From positions 248,001 through 312,000 of the forward strand of contig JAANBB010000005.1 of NCBI GenBank assembly GCA_014621425.1: 64,000 nucleotides of DNA, read 5' to 3'. This DNA comes from Cylindrodendrum hubeiense. Lineage: Eukaryota; Ascomycota; Sordariomycetes; Hypocreales; Nectriaceae. Positions 21,347 to 33,280 of this stretch are shown one piece after another. Under the pieces are notes generated by a model, which saw only the letters and a list, made by a program, of their open reading frames with translations, searched no databases and was not told where the DNA came from. Within the stretch, counting starts at the first letter, position 1; each line of letters begins with the position of its first letter. Both the position numbers and the translations under genes were made by a program.

Positions 21347-22927
21347 CTACAGGTCGAAGTCTGTCAATTTGTTCAGATACCGTTTAACTTGGTTCAACGA
21401 CCAAACCTGAGAGTCAAACTCGACGCCAACTTCTTTGAATATGCTCCGAAGCGCTTCAGTCTCGATTCTGAGGTCGCTTGTAACCCGCCGCAATCTTGGG
21501 AAACGCGCCGGTTGACGCCGGTTGACTTCAGCAAGCCCAAGCAACCCATTTTTAAGACGCTCAGCATGATCGTTACCCTTGAATGAACGGTACTGGTTGT
21601 ACTTGATAGTAAGAGAGACAATTGAGTCTGGGATGAGCCTGATAAGCACCTCGGAATCGGGGTTATTCTCAAACTCGGGTCTGTAGCGATCATAAAGGAG
21701 CATCGAATTCAGAAACAAGTTTTCCAAACTTCCAAAGTCGCTGAAGCTCAATACAGGCATAGGTCCATAAAATTTGTCAATTTGCTCACTCAGATCCAGA
21801 TGAATCGATCTGAGTGTCTTGTGAGTGCGCAGATGATGCACCATGGCGAAGGCCGAACAGTGGCGCTCGACAGGTGGTGGGGTGAGTGTCCCATCCGGGT
21901 CATCTTCTGCCGAGTATTCAAAGGGCGCGTAAAAGCCAGCTTCGTACGCAAACGTCTGAAGCCCCCGAGTACAGGAGGAGAGAAATAACATGAGGTTGTA
22001 CTCGTATATTCTTGCTTCAGTTATGTGGACCGTCTCCAGATTCGGAAGAGGCGTTCCTGGGTCTACCAAACCAGCACCGTTAAGGTTGAGCGTTGTTAAA
22101 CCAGGTGCCAGTCGAAGAAATTGCACATAGTCTCCCCCCGAATCAAGCCTTTTCAAGGGAAGGCTGGTAATGAGTTGATCAACAGCTGACTGGGGGAGAT
22201 GCAGACCCCCAAAGACATAGCCAGATTCGTTGGCGAGGTGGTCGAGGTTAGGAAGCTGGGATATCAACATGACAACCAGTTCTGTGGCCAGCCAATTCCG
22301 TGCCTCACATCGACGCTTGTACAAGGCCTTTTCCAATCGCTCCTTCACGTCTAGGGGAGCTTCTCCAAGTCCGCGCAGAAAGTATGTCAAAAAGTCTTTG
22401 CGGAGTTGCGCCGGGTATGAAGATTCCAAATAATGCAAAATCGGTATGCGGCGAGTCCAGCTGTCTTGAAGATCAATACCTCTTGCTTCGGCAGCTTCCA
22501 GAATCACGTCCCGGGCCTCATCGACGTCGATGGAAGTTAGCATGTGAGGGTGGATATAGACCGTCTTGACTAGACTTGCCAACTCGGGACGCCGCGCCGT
22601 GGTTCTCAGAAAAGACGTAAGGCGGCGGTGCCACGAGTACGATTCCGAGCGCCAGGAGTCGCCGTAGCCCAAGACAAACTCATGGTACAAGAAGGGCTGG
22701 GCAATATCCCTGAAGCGGCGTGAGACGAGGGTGAGGCTGAAGAGAGCATCTCGGTCCATGGAGTACCATGATTTTGCATCATGCTGCTGTTCGCTTCGGA
22801 TCTGACGCTTTCGCAGTGGCGCCGCGTCCCAATCGTCATCGTATTCGCCCTGGCAGTGGAGGCAAAAATGGCCGCATATCAGCAGCAATGTCTCGGTGGA
22901 GAGATGGGATAGCGAAACAGTGTCCAT
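21347..22927 (-). CDS. F-box-like protein
   Basis: Single-exon 526-residue protein. I chose the ATG at 22927 (product begins MDTVSLSHLSTETLLLICGH), which places an F-box-like helix at the N-terminus; the 69 codons upstream look untranslated. The F-box region is split by a charged insert (residues about 25-55) before FSLTLVSRRFRDIAQPFLYH, which is typical of fungal members. Beyond it are irregular leucine-rich segments (LTTLNLNGAGL, ENLFLNSMLL, VSLTIKYNQY). It probably acts as a substrate adaptor of SCF ubiquitin ligases; the target is unknown. Confidence 0.75.
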   Translation of the reverse strand: MDTVSLSHLSTETLLLICGHFCLHCQGEYDDDWDAAPLRKRQIRSEQQHDAKSWYSMDRDALFSLTLVSRRFRDIAQPFLYHEFVLGYGDSWRSESYSWHRRLTSFLRTTARRPELASLVKTVYIHPHMLTSIDVDEARDVILEAAEARGIDLQDSWTRRIPILHYLESSYPAQLRKDFLTYFLRGLGEAPLDVKERLEKALYKRRCEARNWLATELVVMLISQLPNLDHLANESGYVFGGLHLPQSAVDQLITSLPLKRLDSGGDYVQFLRLAPGLTTLNLNGAGLVDPGTPLPNLETVHITEARIYEYNLMLFLSSCTRGLQTFAYEAGFYAPFEYSAEDDPDGTLTPPPVERHCSAFAMVHHLRTHKTLRSIHLDLSEQIDKFYGPMPVLSFSDFGSLENLFLNSMLLYDRYRPEFENNPDSEVLIRLIPDSIVSLTIKYNQYRSFKGNDHAERLKNGLLGLAEVNRRQPARFPRLRRVTSDLRIETEALRSIFKEVGVEFDSQVWSLNQVKRYLNKLTDFDL

Positions 22928-23720
22928 TGTCCCAAGCGAACCTCGTAGATAAATGGTGAAGGACGAGGCTGGCGAACCAATTACAGAGCTTGTCAAGTGC
23001 TGCCTCAATCGGAAATCAACACAGCGGAGGCCTGGTGTGCATGGAAATTGTGCAGCGCCTCTATGTTCATGCACGCACACGTGGAGTTTGCATGAGGCAC
23101 GCTTGATCGCATGCTGGTCAGTGTGGACAACCACGTGACGAGGTCAATGAAGACGCCATCGTGTTAGCTGATCGTGTGTGAAACAGAGGTCTCGCCACCA
23201 GCCACAGCCCTGTTGATGAGCAAAGACGTGCTACATATGACATGTCTGTACACATGTTTCATGTCGTTGCGCTCAAAAACAAGTTAAATGTCTGTTTGTG
23301 TGAGACCAGACCCCGTGACATCTTCAATACGCTCGAGCGATGAACCAGATGATGCTGGTGGTTGGTGTAGGGTAGCACTGTAGTCGATCTTGCATCAGAA
23401 CGGACGGCGATCCGCCACGCAAGCATCATTGACTTTTCTGCTACAGCAGTCGCTTCTCTGTCTCGATGTGAAGCCAAGCCCGTGTTTGCGGGCGCTTTTT
23501 GGCCCCATTTGGTCACTGTGCCTCTCCTATCTCACCGTTTTCCGACCGTCAGCTTCTTGATGACATCATGGTAACATTTGTTGGGGCCTTCTTTGATAAG
23601 GTCGCGCCACAACCTATAAGATGGCAATATCCAGCCTCGCATCGTTGAGCTCCGATAACAAAACAATTCCATTAAGGACTGGCAGACGAACCTCGGTCGT
23701 CTTGACCCATACGTTCTGTC
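22928..23720. other. divergent promoter region
   Basis: About 790 bases between the divergent F-box and MATE genes. Nothing further supported. Confidence 0.4.
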
Positions 23721-26037
23721 ATGTCTGAACCAAATTCCGACCCAATTAACATCAGTGACGCTTCTCGGGAGGGCCGCCGTCACTCTATCCTTTCAGATTT
23801 CCTCCCCGAAAGCCTACCGGTACCCTCCTCATTCATCGCCACGTCCCCCATCGTCCGAGAAATTTTGAGCAGAGACATTGACGACTGCTCGTCCGAGGAT
23901 GGCCACGATCAAGAGGAAAATTGTGCTGTCACCTCCGATTCGGAATCACAACAACTTCATGCGATCGATGCAAAACTAGCCTTCCACCCAAATGCAGTGT
24001 CCTACGGATGCGGATATTCGACGATTCCTCTCCAAGATGTCGATCGCCCAGCCCCCAACCACCACGACGTAGACGAATCGATCCATGCAGAGCTGTGGCT
24101 CTTGCGTGACAATAACATTCTTCCGCCCAAGGGCCCTCGGAGAAAGTGGAAGGAGTCCGCTCTAGGGCGCTTGTACCGATATCTATTTAGTACAAACATT
24201 CGAGACCACGAGGGACCAATCCTTTCTCAGGAACAACCCACCGAGGCGACTCCGCTACTACAGGATGCATGCCCAGACGAAGATGAGTTCGCGTTGCCGA
24301 CGCCACCCCCCGATGAGATACACGAGCAATGGGAGGAGGCTGTGGCTGCTCATCATATCAAAACGACTTGGCAACGGGAAGCAAAGACGCTAGTCCAATA
24401 TTCGGCGCCATTAATTGCCACCTTTCTTTTACATTATTCAGTGACGATCGGAAGTGTGCTCACAGTTGGCCGACTCGGAATGCAAGAATTAGCTGCTGTC
24501 AATCGTACGTATCTCCGCACTCGAGCCTAACCTTTGCTCTAGATAGAACGGGGCACTAACAGGCATCCAGTCGCCACGATGACGGCCAGTATCACATGCT
24601 ACGTTCCGGTACAGGGCCTTGCGACATGTCTGGATACGCTCTGTGCCCAAGCATATGGTTCAGGCCACAAGCATCTCGTTGGCCTTCAGGCACAACGTAT
24701 GACATGGCTTCTCTGGGTTCTCATGGTGCCTATTGCTATTGTCTGGTGGTTTTCGGAGCCAATCTTGAAATCTCTTGTTCCAGATGGGGAGACAGCCGCC
24801 CTGGCAGCCCTTTATTTGCGAGTACTAATTATTGGCATGCCTGGCGTCGCGGCCTTTGAAAGCGGCAAGCGTTTTGTACAGTCGCAGGGTCTCTTTCATG
24901 CGACGACGTATGTCCTGCTAGTCGGCGCCCCGCTGAGCTATCTGCAGAATTGGCTGTTTGTTTTCCGATTTGGATGGCACTTTGCCGGAGCGGCGACTGC
25001 GATGGCGATTACGCAGAATCTACTGCCGGTCCTGCTAATATTATATGTGAAATCCATCCAGGGCTCGGAATGTTGGAAGGGCTTCAGCAAGAAGGCCTTC
25101 ACTAACTGGGGTGAGTTATTTCTCCCTTCATCTTGGTCCATGTAGCGCGACAAGCACGAACGCTCTATCATATTGACTACTACATAGGTCCAATGATCAA
25201 ACTGGCCTTGCCGGGAATGATCATGATTGAAGCTCAGTTCTCGGTTTTGGAGATTTTGACCATCGCAGCTGGCCAGTTTGGAACCGCGCAACTCGCAGCA
25301 CAGAGTGTTCTTGTCACTGTGACATCCACCTCTTTCAACATCCCATTTCCACTGGCCATTGCAACCTCGACCAGAATCGCGAATCTTATTGGAGCGCGTC
25401 TGAGTGATGCAGCACGATTAACTGCAAAAGTGGTAGGCCTTCATCCGAATTCTCACACCAACCCCTGGGTCATACCGTTAACATGGCGTAGGCTGTCGTT
25501 GCTGCGTGCATTGTAGGACTGTTCAACATGGCCGTGTTTATCATTCTACGCCGACAGATCCCAATGGCTTTCACGAGCGACGACCAAGTCATTGATATTG
25601 TCTCGCACGCCATTTTCGTCTGCGCAGCCATGCAGGTTTTTGATGCCTTGGCTGCTGTGTCTCACGGCATTCTCCGCGGTATCGGGCGCCAGTCAATTGG
25701 AGGTTATGCAAACCTCTTCTCGTACTACTGCGTGGCACTGCCAATTTCACTCTCAACTGGGTTTGCCCTTGATTGGAAGTTGAGTGGTCTTTGGGCTGGG
25801 CTTACAGCCGGTCTTGCTGTGTAAGGCTTCTTATTAGGCGCCAATATTGACAACGCCGACTGTTTTGGGACATGTGTGCTAATCTATCTCTATAGTGTCT
25901 CGGCGCTTGAACTCTTCTATCTGTACTATGCGGACTGGGAGATTGCCATTGCTCAAGCTGAGGCTCGGATGCAGTCTGAGAATATCGATCCTGGAAACAA
26001 AGGCTTTAATATTAGTAACCAGCAATGCGACAGATAA
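23721..26037 (+). CDS. MATE-family transporter, five exons
   Basis: Exons are 23721-24504, 24571-25110, 25188-25432, 25492-25820 and 25896-26037 (introns 66, 77, 59 and 75 nt), giving 679 residues. A long, acidic, presumably cytosolic N-terminal extension of about 230 residues precedes the first membrane helix (LVQYSAPLIATFLLHYSVTI). Twelve-helix MATE character is clear from LDTLCAQAYGSGH, GMPGVAAFESGKRFVQSQGL, GTAQLAAQSVLVTVTS, PLAIATSTRIANLIGA and HGILRGIGRQSIGG. MATE proteins expel organic cations or drugs by H+ or Na+ antiport at plasma or vacuolar membranes. A second MATE gene at 44274-45845 shares these motifs but has no introns and a short N-terminus. It lies just outside the amine-catabolism genes, on the opposite strand from the next gene. 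Confidence 0.88.
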
Positions 26038-26254
26038 CAAGAACGCGAACAAAGTGGCCGGGTTGTGTAGTACTATTGACACATAATTAACTAAAATTTT
26101 ACCTCTCATACAAATTCACTACTCGCTAGTCTAAAAGGACACAAGCAAGACAGCATCGAGCATGATTTACGGCAATACTAGGCGATTTTATAAGTACGAA
26201 TAAAGGAAAATTTTAGTATATTCAAAGTTATCCAACTACGTGAAAATAGACCAA

Positions 26255-27889
26255 CTACAGACTGGCATGAACTCCAGATCGCCAACCCGCCTCGGTAGCG
26301 ATCAGTTCCGCAGCCCGCTCACCTACTGCTAACACAGTGAGCATTGGGTTGATTGTGGGAATATCTGGAAAGACGCCGGCATCAGCGATACGCAGCCTGC
26401 TCAGGCCTCTGACCCTCAGCTCTGGGTCTACAACAGCCATCTCGTCACAAGTAACATCGCCCATCTTTGTTGTTCCACATGGGTGATAAACCGTGTGGTG
26501 CACACTTCGGGCATACTTGCTAATCTCTTCGTCAGTCTGAATTGCCGGGCCAGGTGCTACCTCCCGTTTCAGCCAATCCTTCAACGGACTCTGTTGGGCA
26601 ATCTTGCGTGCCATTTTGATTCCCCAGGTGATTGTAGCGGCATCGTATCCTTCGAAGTCGGTGAAATACTGAAAATCGAGGGCTGGCTTGATCGTAGGAT
26701 TGGCCGACGTGAGGTACACCCGGCCACGCGAGCGAGGTCGTGGAATATTTGGCGTCATGCAGAAGACATAAGGATCAGGAATATAGTCATATCCTTCTCG
26801 CTCGGTATGTTGAGAGTAGGGAGCTTGATAGCAGTGCATCATCAAGTCGGCCGCGTCACCGTCACTACCAGCAGCATTGGCCGGCTCTCGCCGCAGGAAG
26901 AGTCCGGCATCAGAGTTCATAGTGGTTTTGTTTGCTGGAACTGGCCGATTGAGCTCCCACATAATGATGCTTTCCGGGTGATCTTGGAGATTCTCTCCAA
27001 CGCCGGGGATGTCCTTGACAACTTCGATGCCTAGGTCTTCAAGCTGACCTTTGGGACCGAGACCGGATAGGAGCATTAGGCGCGGAGTATCAATCGCACC
27101 GCCGCAAAGAATTACTTCCTTACGAGGGAATATGGTGCATTGACTGCCTGATTTGAGTGAAACGCTAACGCCAGTTACAGTATCCTTCTCAATGTTGATT
27201 TTAGAGACATGAGCCTCGGTCAAGATGGTCAAATTAGGACGCCTTTCCTCGCCTCGGATAATTGGATGAATGTAAGCAACCGAGGCGCTGCTTCGCTGGT
27301 GTGTATCGGGGTTATACGATATATTAAAGAAACCGGCGCCCTGGGTGAGTTGTCCTTTATCTAGGATCTCGTGGTTGAAGTCTTGGATGATTGGAATATC
27401 CAATGCTGAAGAGCAAGACTTGATCCAATCTTTGGTCAACTGATTGCGATGACGGTTGTGTACTGGTTGAACTTGGTTGCGTAATTGATCAACGTGATAC
27501 ATCATGGTCTCCCAATCCCAGCCCTTACATCCTTTAGCAACCCAAGTTTCCATATCGTATCGAAACGGGCGGAACGAAATCATGGTGTTGTGGGAAGAGC
27601 AACCTCCCAGGACCTTCGCGCGTGATTGGCGGATATGGCTGTTTCCATTTGGCTGCTCCGTTGTGCCGTAGTCGTAATCGAGATCACCACCAAGAACACT
27701 CAGCCATTCCTTAAGGTTTTGGACGGCGGGGATATTGTAATCGCTCGGGCCGGCTTCGATGATCAGTACCCGATGCTCTGGGAGATACTGAGCTAGTCGG
27801 GCACCCAGTACACAACCGGCAGTACCTCCACCGACTATGACATAGTCATAGGCTGTGGCATAGCCAGGGGGGAGAGTGTTGGTGGTCAT
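26255..27889 (-). CDS. GMC flavoprotein oxidoreductase, choline-oxidase-like
   Basis: Single exon, 544 residues from the ATG at 27889 (MTTNTLPPGYATAYDYVIVG); longer readings begin inside the leader. The FAD-binding motif VIVGGGTAGCVLGARL lies at about 17-32. KVLGGCSSHNTMISF follows; the GGCSSHN motif is characteristic of choline oxidases, where the His carries covalent FAD. The active-site pair appears as HTVYHPCGTTKMG (His) and PTINPMLTVL (Asn), the His-Asn arrangement of choline oxidase rather than the His-His of many GMC enzymes. The expected reaction is alcohol to aldehyde, for choline giving betaine aldehyde. The neighbouring aldehyde dehydrogenase, on the same strand, would complete oxidation to glycine betaine. 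A different amino-alcohol substrate is possible. Confidence 0.85.
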   Translation of the reverse strand: MTTNTLPPGYATAYDYVIVGGGTAGCVLGARLAQYLPEHRVLIIEAGPSDYNIPAVQNLKEWLSVLGGDLDYDYGTTEQPNGNSHIRQSRAKVLGGCSSHNTMISFRPFRYDMETWVAKGCKGWDWETMMYHVDQLRNQVQPVHNRHRNQLTKDWIKSCSSALDIPIIQDFNHEILDKGQLTQGAGFFNISYNPDTHQRSSASVAYIHPIIRGEERRPNLTILTEAHVSKINIEKDTVTGVSVSLKSGSQCTIFPRKEVILCGGAIDTPRLMLLSGLGPKGQLEDLGIEVVKDIPGVGENLQDHPESIIMWELNRPVPANKTTMNSDAGLFLRREPANAAGSDGDAADLMMHCYQAPYSQHTEREGYDYIPDPYVFCMTPNIPRPRSRGRVYLTSANPTIKPALDFQYFTDFEGYDAATITWGIKMARKIAQQSPLKDWLKREVAPGPAIQTDEEISKYARSVHHTVYHPCGTTKMGDVTCDEMAVVDPELRVRGLSRLRIADAGVFPDIPTINPMLTVLAVGERAAELIATEAGWRSGVHASL

Positions 27890-28732
27890 GATGGCACTGG
27901 AGTGGTCGTTAAAGCAATTAAGTGCAAATGCTAAATTGTCGTGAGGTAAGTCCTTGCAAGGAACGGACGGTGATCCATTACTGAAGACTCCAAAGATAAA
28001 TAGGTGGCAAGGAGACTTGTGTAATTGTCTTGATGGAGGTGAGAACAGATTAGGCCCTGGCTGGCCGGTCCCCAGTCCAGGGTAAGCAGCAATCGAGTGG
28101 GTGAGGCGAAAGCGAAAGCGAACCGTCTCGTATTTTCCTTCCCACATGGGCTAGTGCCATTCTAGCTACGCCGCGAGAAGATCGAATCGGCCATCCAGCC
28201 ATGCCATATTCGGTTAAAATGTACGATATTGAGTGGAGAAATAGACCCATAGCAATAACGGGCTCGCCGATAGCTTCCCACTGGGTCACACACGTGGGAT
28301 TGGGAGAATTAACTCGTAGCAATCATGGCTGCGTTGAGACTGAGAATTGTTACTGAAAGTCCACCGATTCCTGGTAAATAGTTTCTAGCTAGATAATGTA
28401 AAATGCAACGCATTTGAGGAAATACCCAGGTGGAGCGCTTAAGTGACTTAATGGAACCAGAATGCTACTCGTTATTGCTTTTGCAACATTGTCATGATAC
28501 AGTCTAAGGCCGAGCAGTCAATTACACCACAAGCGGCACCGTGGAAGTACGTTGCTCCATATACTAGATCGGCCTTTGAATAGACCCAATAGATGAAAAG
28601 CTCCTTTGCGAAATTATTAAGTTAATCCCAGTGTCTCCTCGTTACGACGTTCGCGGTTCAGAATCTGGACCACACGTAGCAAGTAGGCTACACAGAAAAT
28701 GGCCATCAGATTACACCCAGGTCACGCTAATT
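27890..28732. other. intergenic between GMC and aldehyde dehydrogenase genes
   Basis: Promoter side of the GMC gene and 3' side of the dehydrogenase gene. The minus strand has a TATTTATC element at about 27995-28003, roughly 110 bases before the GMC start. No other gene. Confidence 0.4.
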
Positions 28733-30350
28733 CTACAATTTGCTGCCCATGTTGACATGAACAGCCTTAATCTGCGTATAGGCTTCCAAGGCGGCTTCTC
28801 CGAGTTCCCTACCAATGCCGCTCTGCTTGACACCCCCAAATGGAACCCGAACGTCCGAGTCCTGACTGCTATTTATCCAAACCATTCCTGCCTCTATCTG
28901 ATCGGCGACACGATGCGCCCGTTCCAAGTGGGTCGTGAAGACGGCGGCGCCTAGGCCATAGATAGAGGTGTTGGCGACTGTGATAGCCTCCTCTTCCGTA
29001 GCGAATCGCATGATGGTGACTACTGGACCGAATATTTCCTCCTTGAAGATTCTCATCGATGGCCTAACATTAGTAAACACAGTGGGGGCGATAAAAAAGC
29101 CTTTACCCCCTACGTCAACGGGGTGGCCACCTGCAGCAAGAACAGCGCCCTCTTGACATCCAATGTCAATCATTCCAAGTATCTGATCATACTGAGACTT
29201 GGACACCTGTGGCCCTTGATAGGTGTCTTTCTCCCACTGATTTCCCACCTTGCTAACCGCCTGAACTCTGCATAGGAACTTCTCGACAAAGTCATCATAT
29301 ATGCTATCTTGAACCAGGATCCGTGACGTTGCTGTGCAAATTTGGCCCTGATTCGACATGATGCCCATGTGGGACCATTTGACTGCTTGATCCAGATCTG
29401 CGTCTTCAAAAACAAGCAACGGGGACTTTCCACCCGTTTCGAGAGTAATGTTTTTGAGGGTTTTAGCAGCGGCTGTCATGATACCAACTGCGGTGGCTGT
29501 AGAGCCTGTGAACGCAATCTTATCCACAAGAGGATGCTCGACCAACGCAGTACCCGCCTCTCGTCCATATCCGTTGACGATATTGACTACTCCAGGAGGG
29601 AAACCGGCCTTTTTGACGAGATCAGCGAGCACGAGGATGCTGAGGGGGGTTTGCTCTGCAGGTTTGAGAACCACTGTATTGCCGCAGGCGAGGGCAGGCC
29701 CAAGCTTCCAGGTCGCCATGGAAAGAGGGTAGTTCCATGGGATGATCTGGGCCACGACTCCAATGGGTTGGCGCAGGGTGTAGGCAAATTTCAGGGGAAT
29801 TGCTGTTGTAGTTTGACCGGAAATTTTATCGGCCCAACCTGAGTAGTACCGCAAAACGCTGATGGCATCGACAAGGTCGCTCTCGAGCGCTTCGTGGTAC
29901 GTCTTGCCTTGACTGCGAATTAAATGCTTGATCCCCCATATCGACGTTCGCATAACTTACCATTATCCCAAGCGTCGATGGTGGCAAACAGCTCTTTGTT
30001 CTCTTCAACGAGATCGGCTAGCCTAGAGAGTAGCTGGCCTCTCTTTGAAGCAGGCATCTGCTTCCAAGATGGGCCATGAAAGGCTGTGCGGGCGGCGTTT
30101 ACCGCTTTGTTGACATCCTCAGGGTCTGCGGCATGCACAGTCGTGATAACTCGTTCGGTCCTGTTTAGCAGGCCAACAGTTGTAAGTAACGGTACTGACA
30201 AGGGTACGACGGGGATTCTCACGCAGGATCTAGCGAGACGATGGTCTTGTTGCTGGAGGACTCGACGAACTCGTTGTTGATAAACAACCCAGTTGGCTGC
30301 CTATACTCCACGCCGTTGGGTGCCTGCAGGTCGACAAATAGCGGTGTCAT
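28733..30350 (-). CDS. aldehyde dehydrogenase (betaine- or trimethylaminobutyraldehyde-type)
   Basis: Exons (minus strand) 30350-30223, 30160-29961 and 29907-28733 (introns 62 and 53 nt), giving 500 residues, the normal family length. Splicing yields the usual WDNGKTYHEALESDL. Catalytic residues are all present: Asn168 in IIPWNYPL, Glu266 in LETGGKSP and Cys300 in NQGQICTATS, plus the cofactor-fold FTGSTATAVGIM and the C-terminal PFGGVKQSGIGRELG. It oxidises an aldehyde with NAD(P)+. Next to a choline-oxidase-like gene the natural candidate is betaine aldehyde. With a gamma-butyrobetaine-type dioxygenase nearby, 4-trimethylaminobutyraldehyde is also plausible. The 3' end (HVNMGSKL) is not a clear peroxisomal signal, although SKL is the final tripeptide and matches PTS1, so a peroxisomal location is quite possible. 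Confidence 0.9.
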
Positions 30351-30418
30351 TGTTGCGTGTTGTAATGAACGGAAATGATGCGTCGATGATCCCTCAAGAA
30401 CAAGCTTTTGAAAGTTCT

Positions 30419-30595
30419 ATCTCTTTGAGTGCCCAAATGCTTGTGGGGCAACTCGGGACTTCCCCAAGTTTGACAGATACCAATAATTCCGTGAGAGCTC
30501 AGCACCAAATGAAGTATTTACTAACTGGGCTGCATACCGGGTTACATCCGATTTGATCCACGTGGTCCCGCAAGCATTTGGGCACTCAAAGAGAT
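30419..30595. repeat. 29-bp inverted repeat in the divergent promoter
   Basis: Left arm 30419-30447 and right arm 30567-30595 are reverse complements at 28 of 29 positions (core gtgcccaaatgcttg and its complement), separated by 119 bases. A CCACGTGG palindrome (E-box type) sits just inside the right arm at 30558-30565. No target-site duplication is visible. It may be a 177-bp miniature element with terminal repeats or a paired regulator site for the divergent dehydrogenase and permease genes. Confidence 0.8.
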
Positions 30596-30967
30596 CATCA
30601 ACCGACCCTGCGTCAGCATGCCCACCGTGGTGGTTGGAGCTAGCTTGGGGCGAGTCCGCGTGAGGAAATAAAACACGAGACTGGCTGTCACTTCACCCCC
30701 GCAATTTTATTTCGTATTTTCCTTCCACTAATGACGACGCGTAAGCTTGCGGACTCTCATGTCAGTGCGCATTGAAATTTTCAGACACGGCGGTTCTTCA
30801 CGAAATGATGTGTGCTCCTTAAGGTTATCTTAGCCTCGACAGCGGGCGGGTATTCGAACCTATTTGCTCTCACCCCTTCGCCAATATAGATAAGGGTGCG
30901 GGGGAGATTCAGGCGATGTTGAGGTCGTCTTCAGCTATTAACTTTATCAATACTGGCCTACAAAAGA

Positions 30968-30975
30968 TATAAAAG
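30968..30975 (+). promoter_or_regulatory. TATA box of the APC permease gene
   Basis: TATAAAAG, 209 bases before the permease ATG at 31184, followed by a pyrimidine-rich leader. Confidence 0.5.
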
Positions 30976-31183
30976 ACTAAGACTGCTTTCAGCTACTGTA
31001 CAATAAATCTCTGATCCACCACAATTCTAGATTGAATCTTTTGCTGTCCCAACCAACATAACCTTCTCATTTTACCTGTTCAAGAGTTATTCTTACCCCT
31101 ATCATCCCCCAATTGCCCAGTAGCCTCGCTGTCGGCACAGTGATAATAGGACCGAACTAGATCCGGCTCTTCAGCTCACAAAG

Positions 31184-32987
31184 ATGGCCGCGTCCCTCCC
31201 GAACGCGAAATCGCAACCCAGCAGCAAGGAAAGTCAATTGTCTAAACCCGATGACCTCACAACTGGAGAGGTCTATGGGGCTGATCACCTACTCGAGAAT
31301 CTTGGATATACACCTCAGTTCTCCCGTAATAGATCAACTCTGCAAGTCGCATTCATGGCCTTCGTGCTCGCATCTATCCCATACGGCATGGCAACCACTA
31401 TCTACTATCCTCTGATCGGTGGCGGACCTGTTAATATCATCTGGGGTTGGGTGGGTGTCTCGTTCATCATTGCCTGCGTTGCTCTGTCACTAGGCGAGAT
31501 TACGAGTGTTTATCCTACTGCCGGAGGTAAATTACAGCCTCCAACAAGTCGCCGTTTGTGCCAGTAACGACTGACTCCATCGTATCTATAGGCGTTTACT
31601 ACCAGTCTTTCATGTTATCCCCTCCCAAGTGGCGGCGAATTGCTAGCTGGATTTGTGGTTGGTTTTACCTCGTCGGAAATGTCACAATCATAATCGCCGT
31701 CAATTTCGCGACAACCACCCTACTCATCGCAAGCATCAACATACTGGGCGACGACGAAGACGGTCCTTTGATCTCAGGCGATTCATACCAAGTGTTTCTC
31801 ATGTATCTCGCCATCACGCTGCTCTGCACCGCCATCTCCACCTTCGGAAATCGATGGCTTCCTATGCTAGACGTGAGTAAACTCCGGTCGCCTGCCTCCA
31901 CTGTCGATGCTCACATAAATACCAGACTATAGCCATCTATGGAACATTCGCCGGTGTCCTCGCCATTTTGATTACAATCCTGGTGCTTGCAAAAAATGGC
32001 AGAAGAGATGCCAAATGGGTGTTTACTCATTTTGAGGCATCATCGGGCTGGCCAGATGGTTGGTCCTTCTGTGTCGGTCTCCTCCACGCAGCTTATACCA
32101 CCTGCGCGACCGGAATGATCACTAGGTCTGTCAGAATCATTGTTCAAAGTTTGTGGTCCAGACCCGCTAATATCCTTCAGCATGTGTGAAGAGGTCAAGA
32201 AACCAGAAATCGAGGTCCCAAGAGCGATGCTACTTACTGTTTTTCTCAATATGCTAGCGGGTCTGCTAATCCTCGTCCCAGTTTGTTTCGTCCTCCCCGA
32301 AATCCAAGACTTGATCGCTCTCCCTTGGGGACAGCCGCTACCTTACATTTTAATGACTGCTACTGGATCAGCTGGAGGCGCCTTTGCGCTTCTTGTGCCC
32401 CTCCTCATATTGGCAATTTTTTGCGGCACTGGGTGCTGTACCGTTGCGTCAAGGTGTATTTGGGCATTCGCCCGGGATGGCGCTATTCCTGGCGCCAAAT
32501 ACTGGACCAAGATCAGCCCGACTTTGCATATCCCATTCAACGCCATGGTGCTCAGCACGATTATTCAGATTCTGCTCGGGTTGATCTACTTTGGTTCCAC
32601 GGCTGCCTTCAATGCGTTTTCCGGTGTTGGAGTCATTTGCCTTACCGCCTCCTACGCCACTCCCATCACGATCAGTTTGATGAGAGGGCGCAAAGATGTC
32701 AAAAGAGGGCGGTTTTACTTCGGATCAACTGGCGCCTTTTGTAATGTCGTTGCTATTGGTGTGTGCCCCCTTTGAACCTGGCGGTACGCCGTCGCTCACC
32801 ATTCATATTAGCCTGGTCACTTTTGGCCCTTCCCCTATTCTGTATGCCCTCTTACATACCAGTCACGCCAACCACAGTTAATTATGGCCCTGTGGTGTTC
32901 ACCGCGTTTGCTCTATTTTCCGCCATTTGGTATTGGTGCTGGGGCTCGAAGAACTACGTCGGCCCCCCTACTGCGCATATAGAATAG
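31184..32987 (+). CDS. APC-family permease (choline/GABA/amino-acid type), five exons
   Basis: Exons are 31184-31526, 31592-31872, 31926-32125, 32181-32758 and 32812-32987 (introns 65, 53, 55 and 53 nt), giving 525 residues. It has about 12 hydrophobic helices (for example QVAFMAFVLASIPYGMATT and IWGWVGVSFIIACVALSLGE). The family signature CEEVKKPEIEVPRAM lies after the mid helices, and RCIWAFARDGAIPGAKYW is typical of fungal choline/GABA permeases of the Hnm1/Uga4 group. It probably imports an amine or betaine at the plasma membrane. It is divergent from the aldehyde dehydrogenase gene across the inverted-repeat promoter, which suggests shared control. A paralogous permease is at 49859-51517. 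Confidence 0.87.
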
Positions 32988-33280
32988 CTGGTCCCTAGTC
33001 ACCCCAACTGCGAAAGTTTACGGATTGACCTAGGACTTGGGACCCTGTCTTCTACTCAGGTTTACAGGGCTTGGATCTCAGCCTAGTTGTAGAAAGTCAA
33101 TAAGTGAAAGCTCCAGTCATGCACGATAGCTTATTCCCGTTTTCCAGTGCCGTTTGGCTCAGCAAGAACGAATCATGAGACCTCTAATGCCATTCCTTTG
33201 TTGAGAAGTGGTAAAACCTGGAAACTTGGGACTTCATTGTCATCTTTGAAGCTATGATCTACATCCACCGCGAGTGTTGA

